The notes: generated from the letters alone by a model not told the origin. A stretch of DNA of 64,000 nt from Roseburia sp. (GCA_003483745.1 DMYD01000028.1:73396-137395), one strand, 5' to 3'; positions 53,754 through 63,497 are shown, numbered from the stretch's first letter. Numbers and translations: made by a program.

Positions 53754-54749
53754 ATGCTTGATTTTTTAAAACGAAATAAAAAAAATGAGTCAACGAAGAA
53801 AATAGAAGGTCCTTTAGTGTCTATTGTTATACCATTATACAACCATGAAAAGTTTATAGGTCAGGCAATAGAAGGTATCTTGAATCAGACATATCAGACA
53901 TGGGAACTGATAATAATTGATGACGGTTCTAAAGATAACTCTGTAAAGGTTGCAAAAAAATATAAAGATGCAAGAATAACATTGATTGAACAAGAAAATG
54001 CAGGTGCACATAATGCCATTAATCGTGGACTAAAAATGGCGAAAGGTGAATATTTAGCGATTCTGAATTCGGATGATGTGTATGAGAAAAATCGTTTTGA
54101 AATTATGATTGCCGAAATGGAAAAAAATCCGGAAATCGGGTTTATGTGTTCATATATTACAGTTATTAATGATGAAGGAAAAAAATTAGGTGTAAAAGAG
54201 GGATGGAAAAATATGGAGTCATGGCAGGTTCCGCATCCTGAATTATCATTTAAACAGTCGAATGATTTCAAAAAGAATTTGTTGATGACGAATTTCACAT
54301 CGACTACCAGCAATTTCCTAATTCGTCGTTCATTATATGAGAAAATTGGTGGAATGAGAAACTTAAGATTTGCACATGACTGGGATTTTGCATTGCGTGC
54401 AGCAGAAGTTACAGAGTGCAAGATGATTGAAAAACCTTTAATGCAATACCGTGTCCATAATTCTAACACAATTTCAAGCAATCGAAAATGGATGCTATTT
54501 GAAATTGCATGGATGTGGGCAACTAATATAAAACGTTTTTATGGTACGTTACTTTTTGTAGGGAAAGGTAGTCAAGAGGATATTATAAGTTTAGTAGAGT
54601 CTATAAATCTACAAGGCAATGATAAAATTTTTTGGATTATTTTGATGTTTATAGAAGCACAGGAGAAAATAGGGGTTACAAACCCAGAAGAGATTCTTTT
54701 AGATAATGATGAATTGAGAAATAGATTATTAGAGTATGTTGTTGAATGA
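53754..54749 (+). CDS. Family 2 glycosyltransferase
   Basis: GT-A enzyme: SIVIPLYNHEKFIGQAIEGI, IIIDDGSKDNSVKVAKKY, the metal site LNSDDVYEKNRF (near residue 104), then FLIRRSLYEKIGGMRNLRFA and HDWDFALRA. At 331 residues it is normal. The ATG at 53754 has GTGAGG six bases before it; a GTG at 53742 overlaps the Wzt stop. It follows the exporter genes directly and probably builds the exported chain. Confidence 0.92.
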   Translation: MLDFLKRNKKNESTKKIEGPLVSIVIPLYNHEKFIGQAIEGILNQTYQTWELIIIDDGSKDNSVKVAKKYKDARITLIEQENAGAHNAINRGLKMAKGEYLAILNSDDVYEKNRFEIMIAEMEKNPEIGFMCSYITVINDEGKKLGVKEGWKNMESWQVPHPELSFKQSNDFKKNLLMTNFTSTTSNFLIRRSLYEKIGGMRNLRFAHDWDFALRAAEVTECKMIEKPLMQYRVHNSNTISSNRKWMLFEIAWMWATNIKRFYGTLLFVGKGSQEDIISLVESINLQGNDKIFWIILMFIEAQEKIGVTNPEEILLDNDELRNRLLEYVVE

Positions 54750-54761
54750 GAGGAGCTGCAT

Positions 54762-56138
54762 ATGAAATATGATTTTGATTTAATTATTGAAGATGATAAT
54801 TCACTAAGCAAAATAATCAGACAAATAAAAGATGATTCAGTTGTTCTTGAATTTGGACCGGCGGCGGGGAGAATGACAAAGTTTTTAAAGGAACACCTGC
54901 ATTGCAAAGTCTATATTGTTGAAATTGACGACGAGTCTGCAAAAAAGGCATCCCAATACGCTGCTGACACAATTGTTGATGATATTGAGAATTTTAAATG
55001 GTTAGAAAAGTGGGAAAATATAAAATTTGATTATATTGTTTTTGCAGATGTATTGGAGCATTTGAGGAATCCTCAGAATGTTTTGACAAAGACAAAAATG
55101 TTATTAAAAGATGAGGGAAAAACCATCATTTCTGTCCCAAATGTCGCTCATAATTCTATTATGATTAATTTATTTAATAATGTTTTTAATTATACTCCGG
55201 TTGGGCTTTTGGATAATACACATATCCATCTGTTTGCGTATAATACTCTTAAGGAATTTTGCAGTTTTGCAGGATATGTACCGGTTATTGAAGATGCAAT
55301 ATATGTGAATGTAGGGGAAAATGAGATTACTGCTTTATATAATCAGGTAAATGAAAAAGTTCAAAAAGAATTAAAGAGCAGAATTTATAATAACGTATAC
55401 CAGTTTGTATTTACTTTGCAAAAAAAGAGTTATGTAAATATGCATAGTGTTGAGTTGGTAAAAAAAATACTGCCATACACGAATGATTATAGATTTGAAG
55501 TATTTTTTGATAAGGGAAATGGATGGCTGGAGGAAAACAGTGTTTCATATTTTTTTAGACCTCAAAATAGATGTAAGTTTGTTATTCCAGTTTCAGATAA
55601 TGAATTAATAAAGCAGATTAGAATTGATCCAATTGATTGTGCTTATGGTACACGTCTGGAAGAGGTTCTTATCTATAGAGAAGATAAAGTTGAAGCAATC
55701 ATATTAGATGAGGTAAATATTGAAACGAATGCGGTAAATTGGGAGAATAAGGAGTTCCTGTTTGTTACGGAAGATCCTAATATTATTGTGAAAAACATAA
55801 ATTGGACAGGGGTTTTAAAAATAGAAATAAGTGTAAGTTTTATAGAAAAAGAACAATTAGCAATTCAGATGCTTGAAAATAAAAAATGTTTGAATGCTAG
55901 ACTTGTGCAGGACAAAAGGTTGTTGAATGAAGAGTTAGGCAGGCGCGCAAAAGAGTTGGAACATCGAATGGATGTGATAAATCAATTAAACTCGGAAGTT
56001 ACAGAATATAAACTCACAATTGACAGTAAAAATAATGAAATTAAACTTGCAAATGAAGAATTAGATCGTCGAGCAGAAGAATTGGAACATCGGATGGATG
56101 TGATAAATAATCTGAAACAAAAATTAATAAAGAAATAG
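54762..56138 (+). CDS. Class I SAM methyltransferase with beta-rich middle and coiled-coil tail
   Basis: Residues 25-190 are a SAM-dependent methyltransferase: VLEFGPAAGRMTKFLKEHL (motif I variant), IVEIDDESAKKA, YIVFADVLEHLRNPQNVL and TIISVPNVAHNSI. Residues about 230-375 form a beta-rich segment (YRFEVFFDKGNGWLEENS, IRIDPIDCAYGTRL) like the middle of the protein at 47004. The tail is a coiled coil with a direct duplication (RAKELEHRMDVINQL / RAEELEHRMDVINNL). In O9a-type ABC systems a coiled-coil chain terminator with methyltransferase activity sets chain length and gives the cap recognised by Wzt. The same role is proposed here by analogy. Confidence 0.85.
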   Translation: MKYDFDLIIEDDNSLSKIIRQIKDDSVVLEFGPAAGRMTKFLKEHLHCKVYIVEIDDESAKKASQYAADTIVDDIENFKWLEKWENIKFDYIVFADVLEHLRNPQNVLTKTKMLLKDEGKTIISVPNVAHNSIMINLFNNVFNYTPVGLLDNTHIHLFAYNTLKEFCSFAGYVPVIEDAIYVNVGENEITALYNQVNEKVQKELKSRIYNNVYQFVFTLQKKSYVNMHSVELVKKILPYTNDYRFEVFFDKGNGWLEENSVSYFFRPQNRCKFVIPVSDNELIKQIRIDPIDCAYGTRLEEVLIYREDKVEAIILDEVNIETNAVNWENKEFLFVTEDPNIIVKNINWTGVLKIEISVSFIEKEQLAIQMLENKKCLNARLVQDKRLLNEELGRRAKELEHRMDVINQLNSEVTEYKLTIDSKNNEIKLANEELDRRAEELEHRMDVINNLKQKLIKK

Positions 56139-56204
56139 ATAAAATATAAATTAATTTGCTGTCACTGTAAATTAAAATGCTAAAGAAATGAAAAAGGATG
56201 ATAT

Positions 56205-58034
56205 ATGATGGACAAAATATGTAAAAAACTTACAGTTAAAGGAAAGGAGATATTTGGAAGAAAACGTAGTAGTTATAGTGTCTTTATTTCAATTGTGGCA
56301 TCATTGTATTGTACGTTATCATTGGCTACAGGGTTTTTAATAAATGGAAATCCGTTACTTGAAGCGAAGAGTTTTGAGTGCATAGTTTATTTTGTATTGT
56401 TTTTCCTATTATTTTATTATTGTATAAATAATTCTGATAAGAGAAAATGGAGTATATCATTTGTTTTTGGAAATTTTCTGAGCATTTGTATTTATATAGG
56501 CGCTGAATTTACCAATTATCAAACAGTTTTGCCTGTAAATACGGGATTGATTGTCAATTATTTGGCTTTATTAATGATTATTGTCTGTATTTTTAATATT
56601 GGATTTAAGGCGATTGATTATATATATTGTGAACATTCTGATTATAAAAAAAATTGTATAATGTGCGACGAACGAAAGTTATTTATAGGCTTTTTTTGCG
56701 CAATTTTTATTATGTGGATTCCAGCTTTTCTAGCTGTTTTTCCTGGAATATATTCTTATGATGCAAGTTTACAGGTATTACAAGTTTTTGGACATCAGGG
56801 GATTGATTCGCATCATCCAGTTGTTCATACATTAATTTTAAATGGATGTTTATATTTAGGAAAAGCGTTGTTTAATAACTATAATTATGGCGTTGCAATA
56901 TATTCATTAGCGCAATCTATGTCTTTAGCAGCTGTATTTTCATATGCATGTGTAAATATGGTAAAATATAATGTACCTCAAATTATTGTTATATTTTCAT
57001 ATATATTTTTTGCATTTAATCCATTGAATCAAATATGGGCGTTTGTAACGACAAAAGATATATTTTTTACAGTGTTTTTTATATTGTGTCTTATATACTC
57101 AATACAAATGGTTTTAGAAGAAAACTTTTTTTATAATAAAAAAAAGGTGGTATTATTTTGTGTCTCGGCGGTATTGATGTGTTTGTTTAGAAACCAAGGC
57201 ATTTATGTGTTTGCATTATTTACTTTATTTGCTGTTATATTATATAAAAAAAATAGAAAAAATTTTTTTGTATGTTTCGTAATTGTATTCTGCACAATAA
57301 AGCTTATTGGTGGTATATTTGGTTTGGTATTAGGTGTTGAGAAAGGGAGTATACGAGAAGCATTAAGTGTTCCTATTCAACAATTAGCTAGAGTTTATAC
57401 TATAAATGAAAAATATTATTCTGATGAGGATTTAGAAACATTATATCAAACGATACCAAAGGAAAATTGGGAACAATATATACCTGAAATATCTGATCCT
57501 GTTAAAGGCGGTTTCAATGATCAATATTTTGCTAAACATAAAGGAGAATTTATAAAATTATGGATTAAGACAGGGATAGATAATCCTATAACATATATAG
57601 AGTCTTTTTTGTATGGGGCATACGGATACTGGTATGTAGATAGTTCACCTAGGTGGATGACATATATATGGTTTGATGGTTTTTTTATGGAACCACAGTA
57701 TAATATATTGAATATTACAAGAAGTAGTAAGCTAAAAGGATATGAAGAATATTTAAGAAACATTTCCTATAATTTATCTTATGAAAAAATTCCCATTTTA
57801 TCAGTTGTATTGAATCAGGGATTTCCTTTTTGGGTATTTTTATTTGTAAGTGCACACTGTATTTACAAAAGGAAGTATTTATTATGCTTAGGATTAATAT
57901 TCATTATAGGGTTATGGGGAACAATATTATTAGGACCATGTATTTGTGTAAGATATGCGTATCCGCTAATAGCCAGTATTCCAATCATGTTGGCAATAGC
58001 GTTTATAGATAAAAGAGAGGATAAGAATTTTTAG
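56205..58034 (+). CDS. Polytopic membrane protein, DUF6020/GT-C-like
   Basis: 609 residues with about a dozen hydrophobic segments. An early outside loop holds FPGIYSYDASLQVLQVFG and HQGIDSHHPVVHTLILNG, with acidic and His-His-Pro residues expected of lipid-sugar-dependent GT-C enzymes. VTTKDIFFTVFF and LFRNQGIYVFALFTLF follow. A large C-terminal loop (about residues 395-520) is rich in aromatic residues. It probably transfers a sugar from a polyprenyl-phosphate donor outside the cell. The family label is by recollection of the motif pattern. An upstream AAGGATGATAT is the ribosome site. Confidence 0.7.
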   Translation: MMDKICKKLTVKGKEIFGRKRSSYSVFISIVASLYCTLSLATGFLINGNPLLEAKSFECIVYFVLFFLLFYYCINNSDKRKWSISFVFGNFLSICIYIGAEFTNYQTVLPVNTGLIVNYLALLMIIVCIFNIGFKAIDYIYCEHSDYKKNCIMCDERKLFIGFFCAIFIMWIPAFLAVFPGIYSYDASLQVLQVFGHQGIDSHHPVVHTLILNGCLYLGKALFNNYNYGVAIYSLAQSMSLAAVFSYACVNMVKYNVPQIIVIFSYIFFAFNPLNQIWAFVTTKDIFFTVFFILCLIYSIQMVLEENFFYNKKKVVLFCVSAVLMCLFRNQGIYVFALFTLFAVILYKKNRKNFFVCFVIVFCTIKLIGGIFGLVLGVEKGSIREALSVPIQQLARVYTINEKYYSDEDLETLYQTIPKENWEQYIPEISDPVKGGFNDQYFAKHKGEFIKLWIKTGIDNPITYIESFLYGAYGYWYVDSSPRWMTYIWFDGFFMEPQYNILNITRSSKLKGYEEYLRNISYNLSYEKIPILSVVLNQGFPFWVFLFVSAHCIYKRKYLLCLGLIFIIGLWGTILLGPCICVRYAYPLIASIPIMLAIAFIDKREDKNF

Positions 58035-58053
58035 TACGATGGAGGATAAGATA

Positions 58054-58983
58054 ATGGATAAAATTGCAGTATTAATTCCATGTTATAATGAGAGTAGAAC
58101 AATAATGAAAGTAATTAACGATTTTAAAACAGTATTGCCGGAGGCTGTGATATATGTTTATGATAACAATTCTAATGATGGAACTGATGAAATAGCAAAA
58201 AAGGCAGGAGCAGTTGTTCGGTATGAGTTTCAGCAGGGAAAGGGAAATGTAATAAGAAGAATGTTCCGAGAAATTGAAGCAGAGTGTTACATTATGGTTG
58301 ATGGAGATGATACATATCCAGCGCAGGCAGCACCGGCAATGGTAGAGAAGGTATTAAGACATAATACAGATATGGTTGTGGGGGATCGTTTATCTTCAAC
58401 TTATTTTAATGAAAATAAAAGACCTTTTCATAATTTTGGAAATTCATTAGTTAGAAAAAGCATAAATTTATTATTTCATACAGAAATAAAAGATATTATG
58501 ACAGGATATAGAGCATTTAGTTATCAATTTGTAAAATCATTTCCAGTATTATCAAAGGGGTTTGAAATTGAAACGGAAATGAGTATTCATGCTGTTGATA
58601 AAAATATGTTAATTGAAAATGAAATTATAGAATATAGAGATAGACCAGAGGGAAGTGTTTCTAAGTTAAATACTTATGCAGATGGCATAAAAGTGTTGAA
58701 AACGATTATTAAATTGTATAGAACTTATAAGCCTTTGGGTTTTTTTAATATACTTAGTATTATTTTAGCAATTATTGCGACGGCATTTTTTGTTCCAATT
58801 TTTATGGAGTATACTAATACGGGATTAGTATCAAGATTTCCAACTTTGATTGTCTGTGGATTTGTCTTTTTGGCTGCGATACAATCTTTTTTTGCTGGAT
58901 TAATTTTACACACAATTCAGCAAAAAAATAGACAAGATTTTGAAATGGAATTACAAAGGATAAATAAATATAAAAATATTTAG
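58054..58983 (+). CDS. GT2 polyprenyl-phosphate glycosyltransferase (GtrB/DPM1-like)
   Basis: N-terminal GT2 domain: VLIPCYNESRTIMKVINDFK, YVYDNNSNDGTDEIAKKAG, QQGKGNVIRRMF and the metal site VDGDDTYPAQ (near residue 86), then DIMTGYRAFSYQFVKSFPVL. Two C-terminal membrane helices (residues about 230-290) anchor it, as in GtrB and dolichol-phosphate-mannose synthases. It would make a polyprenyl-phosphate hexose for use outside the membrane by the GT-C-like proteins at 56205 and 59898. The ATG at 58054 has GGAGG upstream; 58039 is the alternative. Confidence 0.9.
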   Translation: MDKIAVLIPCYNESRTIMKVINDFKTVLPEAVIYVYDNNSNDGTDEIAKKAGAVVRYEFQQGKGNVIRRMFREIEAECYIMVDGDDTYPAQAAPAMVEKVLRHNTDMVVGDRLSSTYFNENKRPFHNFGNSLVRKSINLLFHTEIKDIMTGYRAFSYQFVKSFPVLSKGFEIETEMSIHAVDKNMLIENEIIEYRDRPEGSVSKLNTYADGIKVLKTIIKLYRTYKPLGFFNILSIILAIIATAFFVPIFMEYTNTGLVSRFPTLIVCGFVFLAAIQSFFAGLILHTIQQKNRQDFEMELQRINKYKNI

Positions 58984-58996
58984 AAAAGAGGTACTT

Positions 58997-59872
58997 ATGA
59001 AAAAAATAAAAGATTATATTAGTCTTATGAGAGTAAAACATTATATAAAGAATATTTTAATTTTTTTCCCGCTAGTTTTTTCAGGTAATCTTTTTAATGT
59101 CAAATTATTAGAAAAAAGTTTTTTGGCATTTATAGCTTTTTCTTTGGCAGCATCATTAGTATATATTTTAAATGACATTCATGATTGCGAGAAAGATAAG
59201 TTACATCCGACCAAATGTCAGCGTCCGATTGCGTCAGGCAGGGTTTCTAAAAAAGAAGCTTATTGTTTATCTACAATGCTTTTGATATTAGTAATTTTGA
59301 TAAATGAATTGCTGGTAGGAACGAAAGTAACATTGTTAGCATTAATTTTATTTTATATTTTTATTAACATAATCTATAGTATGGGAGGAATTAAAGATTT
59401 GCCAATATGGGATCTTGCAATTTTGACGCTAGGATATGTTATAAGAGTATATTATGGTGCAAATACAATTGATGTTGAAGTATCAATATGGATGTCTAGT
59501 ACTGTAATTTTTATGGCAACTTTTTTAGGATTAGGGAAAAGAAGAAATGAAATAAAGTTTCAGGGAAGTAAGACAAGAAAAGTATTATCTAAATATACTG
59601 TCGGATTTTTAGATAAAAATATGTATGTTTGTTTAGGAATGACATTAGCAAGTTATACTTTATGGTGTAAAGAGATGGCTATACAAAGTAATAGCACGTT
59701 ATGTTGGATTTTATGTGTAGGTTTGGCATTATTAATTTGTATGCGTTATAGTATGCTAGTTGAAAGAGAACAAGAAGGAGATCCCATAAGTGTTTTGTTT
59801 GGTGACAAAGAAATTATTATTTTAGTATTTGTGTGGGGATGTATAATGTTGCTCACATTATATTGGTTATAA
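58997..59872 (+). CDS. UbiA-family prenyltransferase, decaprenyl-phosphate phosphoribosyltransferase-like
   Basis: About eight membrane helices and the two Asp motifs of the UbiA family: YILNDIHDCEKDKLHP (near residue 58) and GGIKDLPIWDLAILTLGYVI (near 133). KHYIKNILIFFPLVFSG and KCQRPIASGRVSKKEA match the DPPR synthase (Rv3806c) branch, which joins phosphoribosyl pyrophosphate to polyprenyl phosphate. At 291 residues it is full length. With the HAD phosphatase at 62744 it would give polyprenyl-phospho-ribose. No DprE1/DprE2 epimerase is visible, so ribofuranose rather than arabinofuranose is the likely sugar. Confidence 0.85.
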   Translation: MKKIKDYISLMRVKHYIKNILIFFPLVFSGNLFNVKLLEKSFLAFIAFSLAASLVYILNDIHDCEKDKLHPTKCQRPIASGRVSKKEAYCLSTMLLILVILINELLVGTKVTLLALILFYIFINIIYSMGGIKDLPIWDLAILTLGYVIRVYYGANTIDVEVSIWMSSTVIFMATFLGLGKRRNEIKFQGSKTRKVLSKYTVGFLDKNMYVCLGMTLASYTLWCKEMAIQSNSTLCWILCVGLALLICMRYSMLVEREQEGDPISVLFGDKEIIILVFVWGCIMLLTLYWL

Positions 59873-59897
59873 ATATTTGAAAAAGGGGTTTGGATTT

Positions 59898-61586
59898 ATG
59901 AAAATAGATATAAGAAAGATGATTTATAACATATCCATATTAATAATTATATTTATGACTGTATGTTTGTGCTGCACTAAAATATGGTTCTTTTTTGGTG
60001 GTATAATAAATAAATATATGTTTGTAAGTGACATAATTATTGCTATTGTAATCTTTTGTTGGTTTAATAAAGAAAATGGAGTTTTATGTGGTTTATCAAT
60101 AGGTGTTTTTTTTGCTATTATAATTGGAACTATTTTTTTAAGTATACAAGTATTTGATTTAAGTTATGATGGTTGTGCTTATCATGAAATGGCGATAGGA
60201 CTTTTAGCGAATGGATGGAATCCAGTTAAAATTAGTGCAGAAGAATTCATTAATGCTTCCAATGTGCAATTATTGGGAAAAAGTCATAGCTTATGGATAG
60301 ATCATTATTCGAGTGGTACATGGACAATTGCAAGTGTTATTTATGCTTTTACAGGATATATTGAGAGTGGAAAAGCAATAAATATTTTAACTATGGTTGC
60401 TATATTTGGTATACTTTATTTTTATATCGGAAAGTGGAAAAATCAAAAAATAGGTTTTATTATTAGCTTTTTAATGGTTATTAATCCTATCACAATAAGC
60501 CAGATGTTCACTAACTATGTAGATGGACTATTAATGTTATATTTAGAGTTAGGAATTTTAGCGTGGTTTATTATTATAAAAAATGAGAGTATTGTCGAAA
60601 AGAAAAAAGGATTTGTTTTTTTGTTTTGTAGTATTCTTTTTTGTGCTAATATTAAGTTTACTGCACTTTTTTATATAGGAATATATACAATTGTTATTTA
60701 TTGTATTATGTTATATAACGCATATAAAAATAATAGATTAAAAACTGTTTTCATAAAATTGACATCTTTGTTGGCTGCAATGGTAATTTTTTCTGTGGTA
60801 ATAATAGGGTATTCCCCATATATAACAAATTGGGTAAATGAAGGGAATCCGTTATATCCCTTAATAGGAAAAGGTAAAGTCGATATAATGACAGAAAATC
60901 AACCAGCAGAATTTTTGGAGTTAACAAATGTAGAAAAATTTGTGGTTTCATTGTTCTCGAAAGTTGATAATATTAATGCAAATGTTGATAGAAAAACACA
61001 AATAAAGATGCCGTTTTCTATCAGTTTTGAAGAAATTAAAAAATGTACAGTTGATACGAGAATTTCCGGATTTGGTCCATGGTTTAGTGGAATATTCATT
61101 ATATCATCAGTACTTCTAATTGTATGTGGTTATAATGTTATAAAACAGAAAAAAGCAAATATTTATTTTACAGCATTACTTATAACTAATATTGTGCTTA
61201 CACTTTTTTTTACAGGAAACTGGTGGGCACGGTATAGTGTATATGAGTATTTTATTGTATTAGCTATATTTTTTATTATAGATTTAAAAGATAGAAATTT
61301 TATAAAAAAATTATTGGTAATAGTTTTGGGATGTTTATTATTAATAAATACAAATTTTTTTATGTATGGAAATATTCAGGCATTTGAAAGTTCTCAAGAT
61401 ATTCGTAATACTTTAAAAAATCTTGCTGAGGTATCTAAAAATCATGAAGTCGAAATAAATTTAATTAATAATGATTTTAGTGGGGCACAATTTAATCTTA
61501 GAGATTACGGCATAGAGTATACTCTTCCTAAAGATAATTTTTCGGCAGATGGAATTTATTGTAGTTATACTTACAGAATTAAGTAA
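59898..61586 (+). CDS. Polytopic GT-C-like membrane glycosyltransferase
   Basis: About eleven hydrophobic segments. The first outside loop contains FDLSYDGCAYHEMAIGLLA, an acidic residue next to Tyr/His as in GT-C enzymes, and YSSGTWTIASVIYAFTGYIE. A C-terminal loop holds RISGFGPWFSGIF and a later GNWWARYSVYEYF. At 563 residues it has GT-C size. The ATG at 59898 follows AAGGGG. It lies directly after the DPPR-synthase-like gene, so it is a good candidate to use polyprenyl-phospho-ribose. Sequence family not named with confidence. Confidence 0.7.
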   Translation: MKIDIRKMIYNISILIIIFMTVCLCCTKIWFFFGGIINKYMFVSDIIIAIVIFCWFNKENGVLCGLSIGVFFAIIIGTIFLSIQVFDLSYDGCAYHEMAIGLLANGWNPVKISAEEFINASNVQLLGKSHSLWIDHYSSGTWTIASVIYAFTGYIESGKAINILTMVAIFGILYFYIGKWKNQKIGFIISFLMVINPITISQMFTNYVDGLLMLYLELGILAWFIIIKNESIVEKKKGFVFLFCSILFCANIKFTALFYIGIYTIVIYCIMLYNAYKNNRLKTVFIKLTSLLAAMVIFSVVIIGYSPYITNWVNEGNPLYPLIGKGKVDIMTENQPAEFLELTNVEKFVVSLFSKVDNINANVDRKTQIKMPFSISFEEIKKCTVDTRISGFGPWFSGIFIISSVLLIVCGYNVIKQKKANIYFTALLITNIVLTLFFTGNWWARYSVYEYFIVLAIFFIIDLKDRNFIKKLLVIVLGCLLLINTNFFMYGNIQAFESSQDIRNTLKNLAEVSKNHEVEINLINNDFSGAQFNLRDYGIEYTLPKDNFSADGIYCSYTYRIK

Positions 61587-61659
61587 GTTATGTTTTAAAA
61601 TTAATATTTAGTAGATTTGAATAAAAATGTAATTAGTAGTAGTTATTGGGAGAAGAACA

Positions 61660-62685
61660 ATGGAAAGAGATAATAGGATAGATTTTCTTAAATCAATCGG
61701 GATTTTTTGTGTAGTGTTAGGACATTCTGGGTCTGCATTTGCAGCGTATGTTTATACATTCCATATGCCATTATTTTTCTTCATTACCGGTTACTTAAGG
61801 TATAATAAGGAAGGTCAGGTATGGAAAGAATATATATTTAATAAAATAAAAAAAATTTTGATTCCTTATTTTGCTTTTTGGATCATGAGTATGGTTGTTT
61901 ATAATGAAATGTATTCTATTTTTGTAAATGGATATATAGATAAAATTGGGATTAATCAGATTAAAGGGTTAATATTTGGAGGACACTGGTTAGCTGATTA
62001 TAGTAATAATTTCCCTATATGGTATTTACAGCTTTTATTTCTTGCAAGTCTAATGTTTGAATTTATAATAAAATATTTTAATACTATGTTCAAAATCTGT
62101 ATTACATTTGCGTTTGCAGTTGCAACTATTCCGTTTCAGGAAATGTTACCAGGAAGACCTATATTTCATATAAATGTTTTACCTGCTGCAGTCGTATTTA
62201 TGATGTTTGGATATTGTTTTCATTACATAATTGATATAGAAAATAGTAAGAAGATTTCTATTAAAAGCTGTAGTGGGACAGTTGGAATATTGCTTTTAAT
62301 GATTGGGTGGCAAATTTCAACATTACATTATGGTAATATTAGTTCAATAGAAAGTTATTTCTATTTTGGAGGAGCAACTTGTACTATTGTTGGATTGTTT
62401 ATTATTGGAAAATGGTTTGATAATTTTAAAATTATGAATTACGTTGGAAAAAAGACATTGTATATTATGGGATTACATAATCTTGTTTTTTTTGCTGCTA
62501 GAAATATTGTTAACTATATTACAGAAAATATTGGTATTTCTAATGATATTGTAAAAAATTTTAGCGTAATTGTTTTAAATATTACAATTTGTTGTGGAAT
62601 AGGGGAAGTATTAGTGGTATTAAAAGAAAAAATTTTGGCAAATGACTTGTCACTAAGTTATAAAACAGAAGATAAAAGAATATAA
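61660..62685 (+). CDS. Acyltransferase_3 family membrane O-acyltransferase
   Basis: Ten hydrophobic segments with the family start RIDFLKSIGIFCVVLGHSG (catalytic His near residue 22) and YTFHMPLFFFITGYL. At 341 residues it matches O-acetyltransferases that modify surface glycans using acyl-CoA. A 73-base AT-rich gap precedes it; GGGAGAAG is its ribosome site. It probably O-acetylates the polymer of the right-hand cluster. Confidence 0.92.
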   Translation: MERDNRIDFLKSIGIFCVVLGHSGSAFAAYVYTFHMPLFFFITGYLRYNKEGQVWKEYIFNKIKKILIPYFAFWIMSMVVYNEMYSIFVNGYIDKIGINQIKGLIFGGHWLADYSNNFPIWYLQLLFLASLMFEFIIKYFNTMFKICITFAFAVATIPFQEMLPGRPIFHINVLPAAVVFMMFGYCFHYIIDIENSKKISIKSCSGTVGILLLMIGWQISTLHYGNISSIESYFYFGGATCTIVGLFIIGKWFDNFKIMNYVGKKTLYIMGLHNLVFFAARNIVNYITENIGISNDIVKNFSVIVLNITICCGIGEVLVVLKEKILANDLSLSYKTEDKRI

Positions 62686-62690
62686 AAAAG

Positions 62691-62718
62691 TTTAAACATG
62701 GGAATGTAGTTATATAAT
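62691..62718 (+). promoter_or_regulatory. Possible promoter before the HAD phosphatase gene
   Basis: TTTAAA (62691-62696), a 16-base spacer, TATAAT (62713-62718), 26 bases before the start at 62744. In such AT-rich DNA chance matches are common. Confidence 0.35.
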
Positions 62719-62743
62719 TAGAATAATTGAATGGTGAAAATTT

Positions 62744-63304
62744 ATGAATGTATACGATTTTGATAAAACAATATATAAAAAAGATTGTTCTATTCAATTT
62801 TATTTATTTGCCATAAAGAAAAATCCTCAAATTATTTTTAAATGTTTATTTAAGCAGATTTTGGCGATTATTGAATATAAAAGAGATAAAATTGATAAGA
62901 AGGAGATGAAAAAAATATATTTTTGCTTTTTGAAATATATTAATACCAAAGAGATGCTTGAAGAGTTTATTGAGAAAGAAATAAAAAATATCAACGGTTG
63001 GTATTTGGAACAAAAGAAAAAAGATGATGTTATTATTTCTGCTTCGCCTGAATTTTTGGTAAAGGCGTTTATGGGAAAATTAGGTATTACTTCTGTTATT
63101 GCGTCTAAAGTAGACATAGAGACTGGGGAGTTTTATGGAGAAAATTGCTATGGGGAAGAAAAGGTAGTAAGATTTCAAAAAATGTATGGAATGACGCGAG
63201 TAGAAAAATTTTATACTGATTCCGTGAGTGATTTGCCGATGGCAAAACGGGCAGAAAAAGCGTATTTGGTTAGGAATGGTAAAGTGGGGGATTTTTTACT
63301 CTAA
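62744..63304 (+). CDS. HAD-superfamily phosphatase (SerB-like)
   Basis: The nucleophile motif VYDFDKTIYKKDCS (DxDxT at residues 4-8) opens the protein. VIISASPEFLVKAFMGKLG is motif II, and FYTDSVSDLPMAKRAEKAYL is the DxxxD motif. The 186-residue HAD-IB layout has a helical cap (about 25-80). In a cluster with a DPPR-synthase-like enzyme it probably removes the 5-phosphate from polyprenyl-phosphoribose-5-phosphate. It is the last capsule-type gene before transposon debris. Confidence 0.88.
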   Translation: MNVYDFDKTIYKKDCSIQFYLFAIKKNPQIIFKCLFKQILAIIEYKRDKIDKKEMKKIYFCFLKYINTKEMLEEFIEKEIKNINGWYLEQKKKDDVIISASPEFLVKAFMGKLGITSVIASKVDIETGEFYGENCYGEEKVVRFQKMYGMTRVEKFYTDSVSDLPMAKRAEKAYLVRNGKVGDFLL

Positions 63305-63320
63305 GTTGAAGGATAATGGT

Positions 63321-63482
63321 ATGCTTGATTACAAAGACATCATTATCAAAAGCTATGCCCTGAACATGTCCGGTGCAGAGATTGCAAGACAGTTGGGCTG
63401 TAGTGCAGTTTACGGCATCCAGCGGTCGCTATTCTGTTTTAAAACGGCCGTTTTCCGAAGCCAACGGCCGCCCATTTTTTAG
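63321..63482 (+). pseudogene. N-terminal fragment of an IS21-family transposase (istA remnant)
   Basis: The reading from the ATG at 63321 (MLDYKDIIIKSYALNMSGAE followed by IARQLGCS) matches the N-terminal helix-turn-helix of IS21 IstA proteins. After about 28 residues the similarity stops and an unrelated tail runs to a stop at 63482. Full IstA is about 400-500 residues, so this is a stub, probably left by deletion. Confidence 0.7.
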
Positions 63483-63497
63483 TTAGAAGATTACCGC

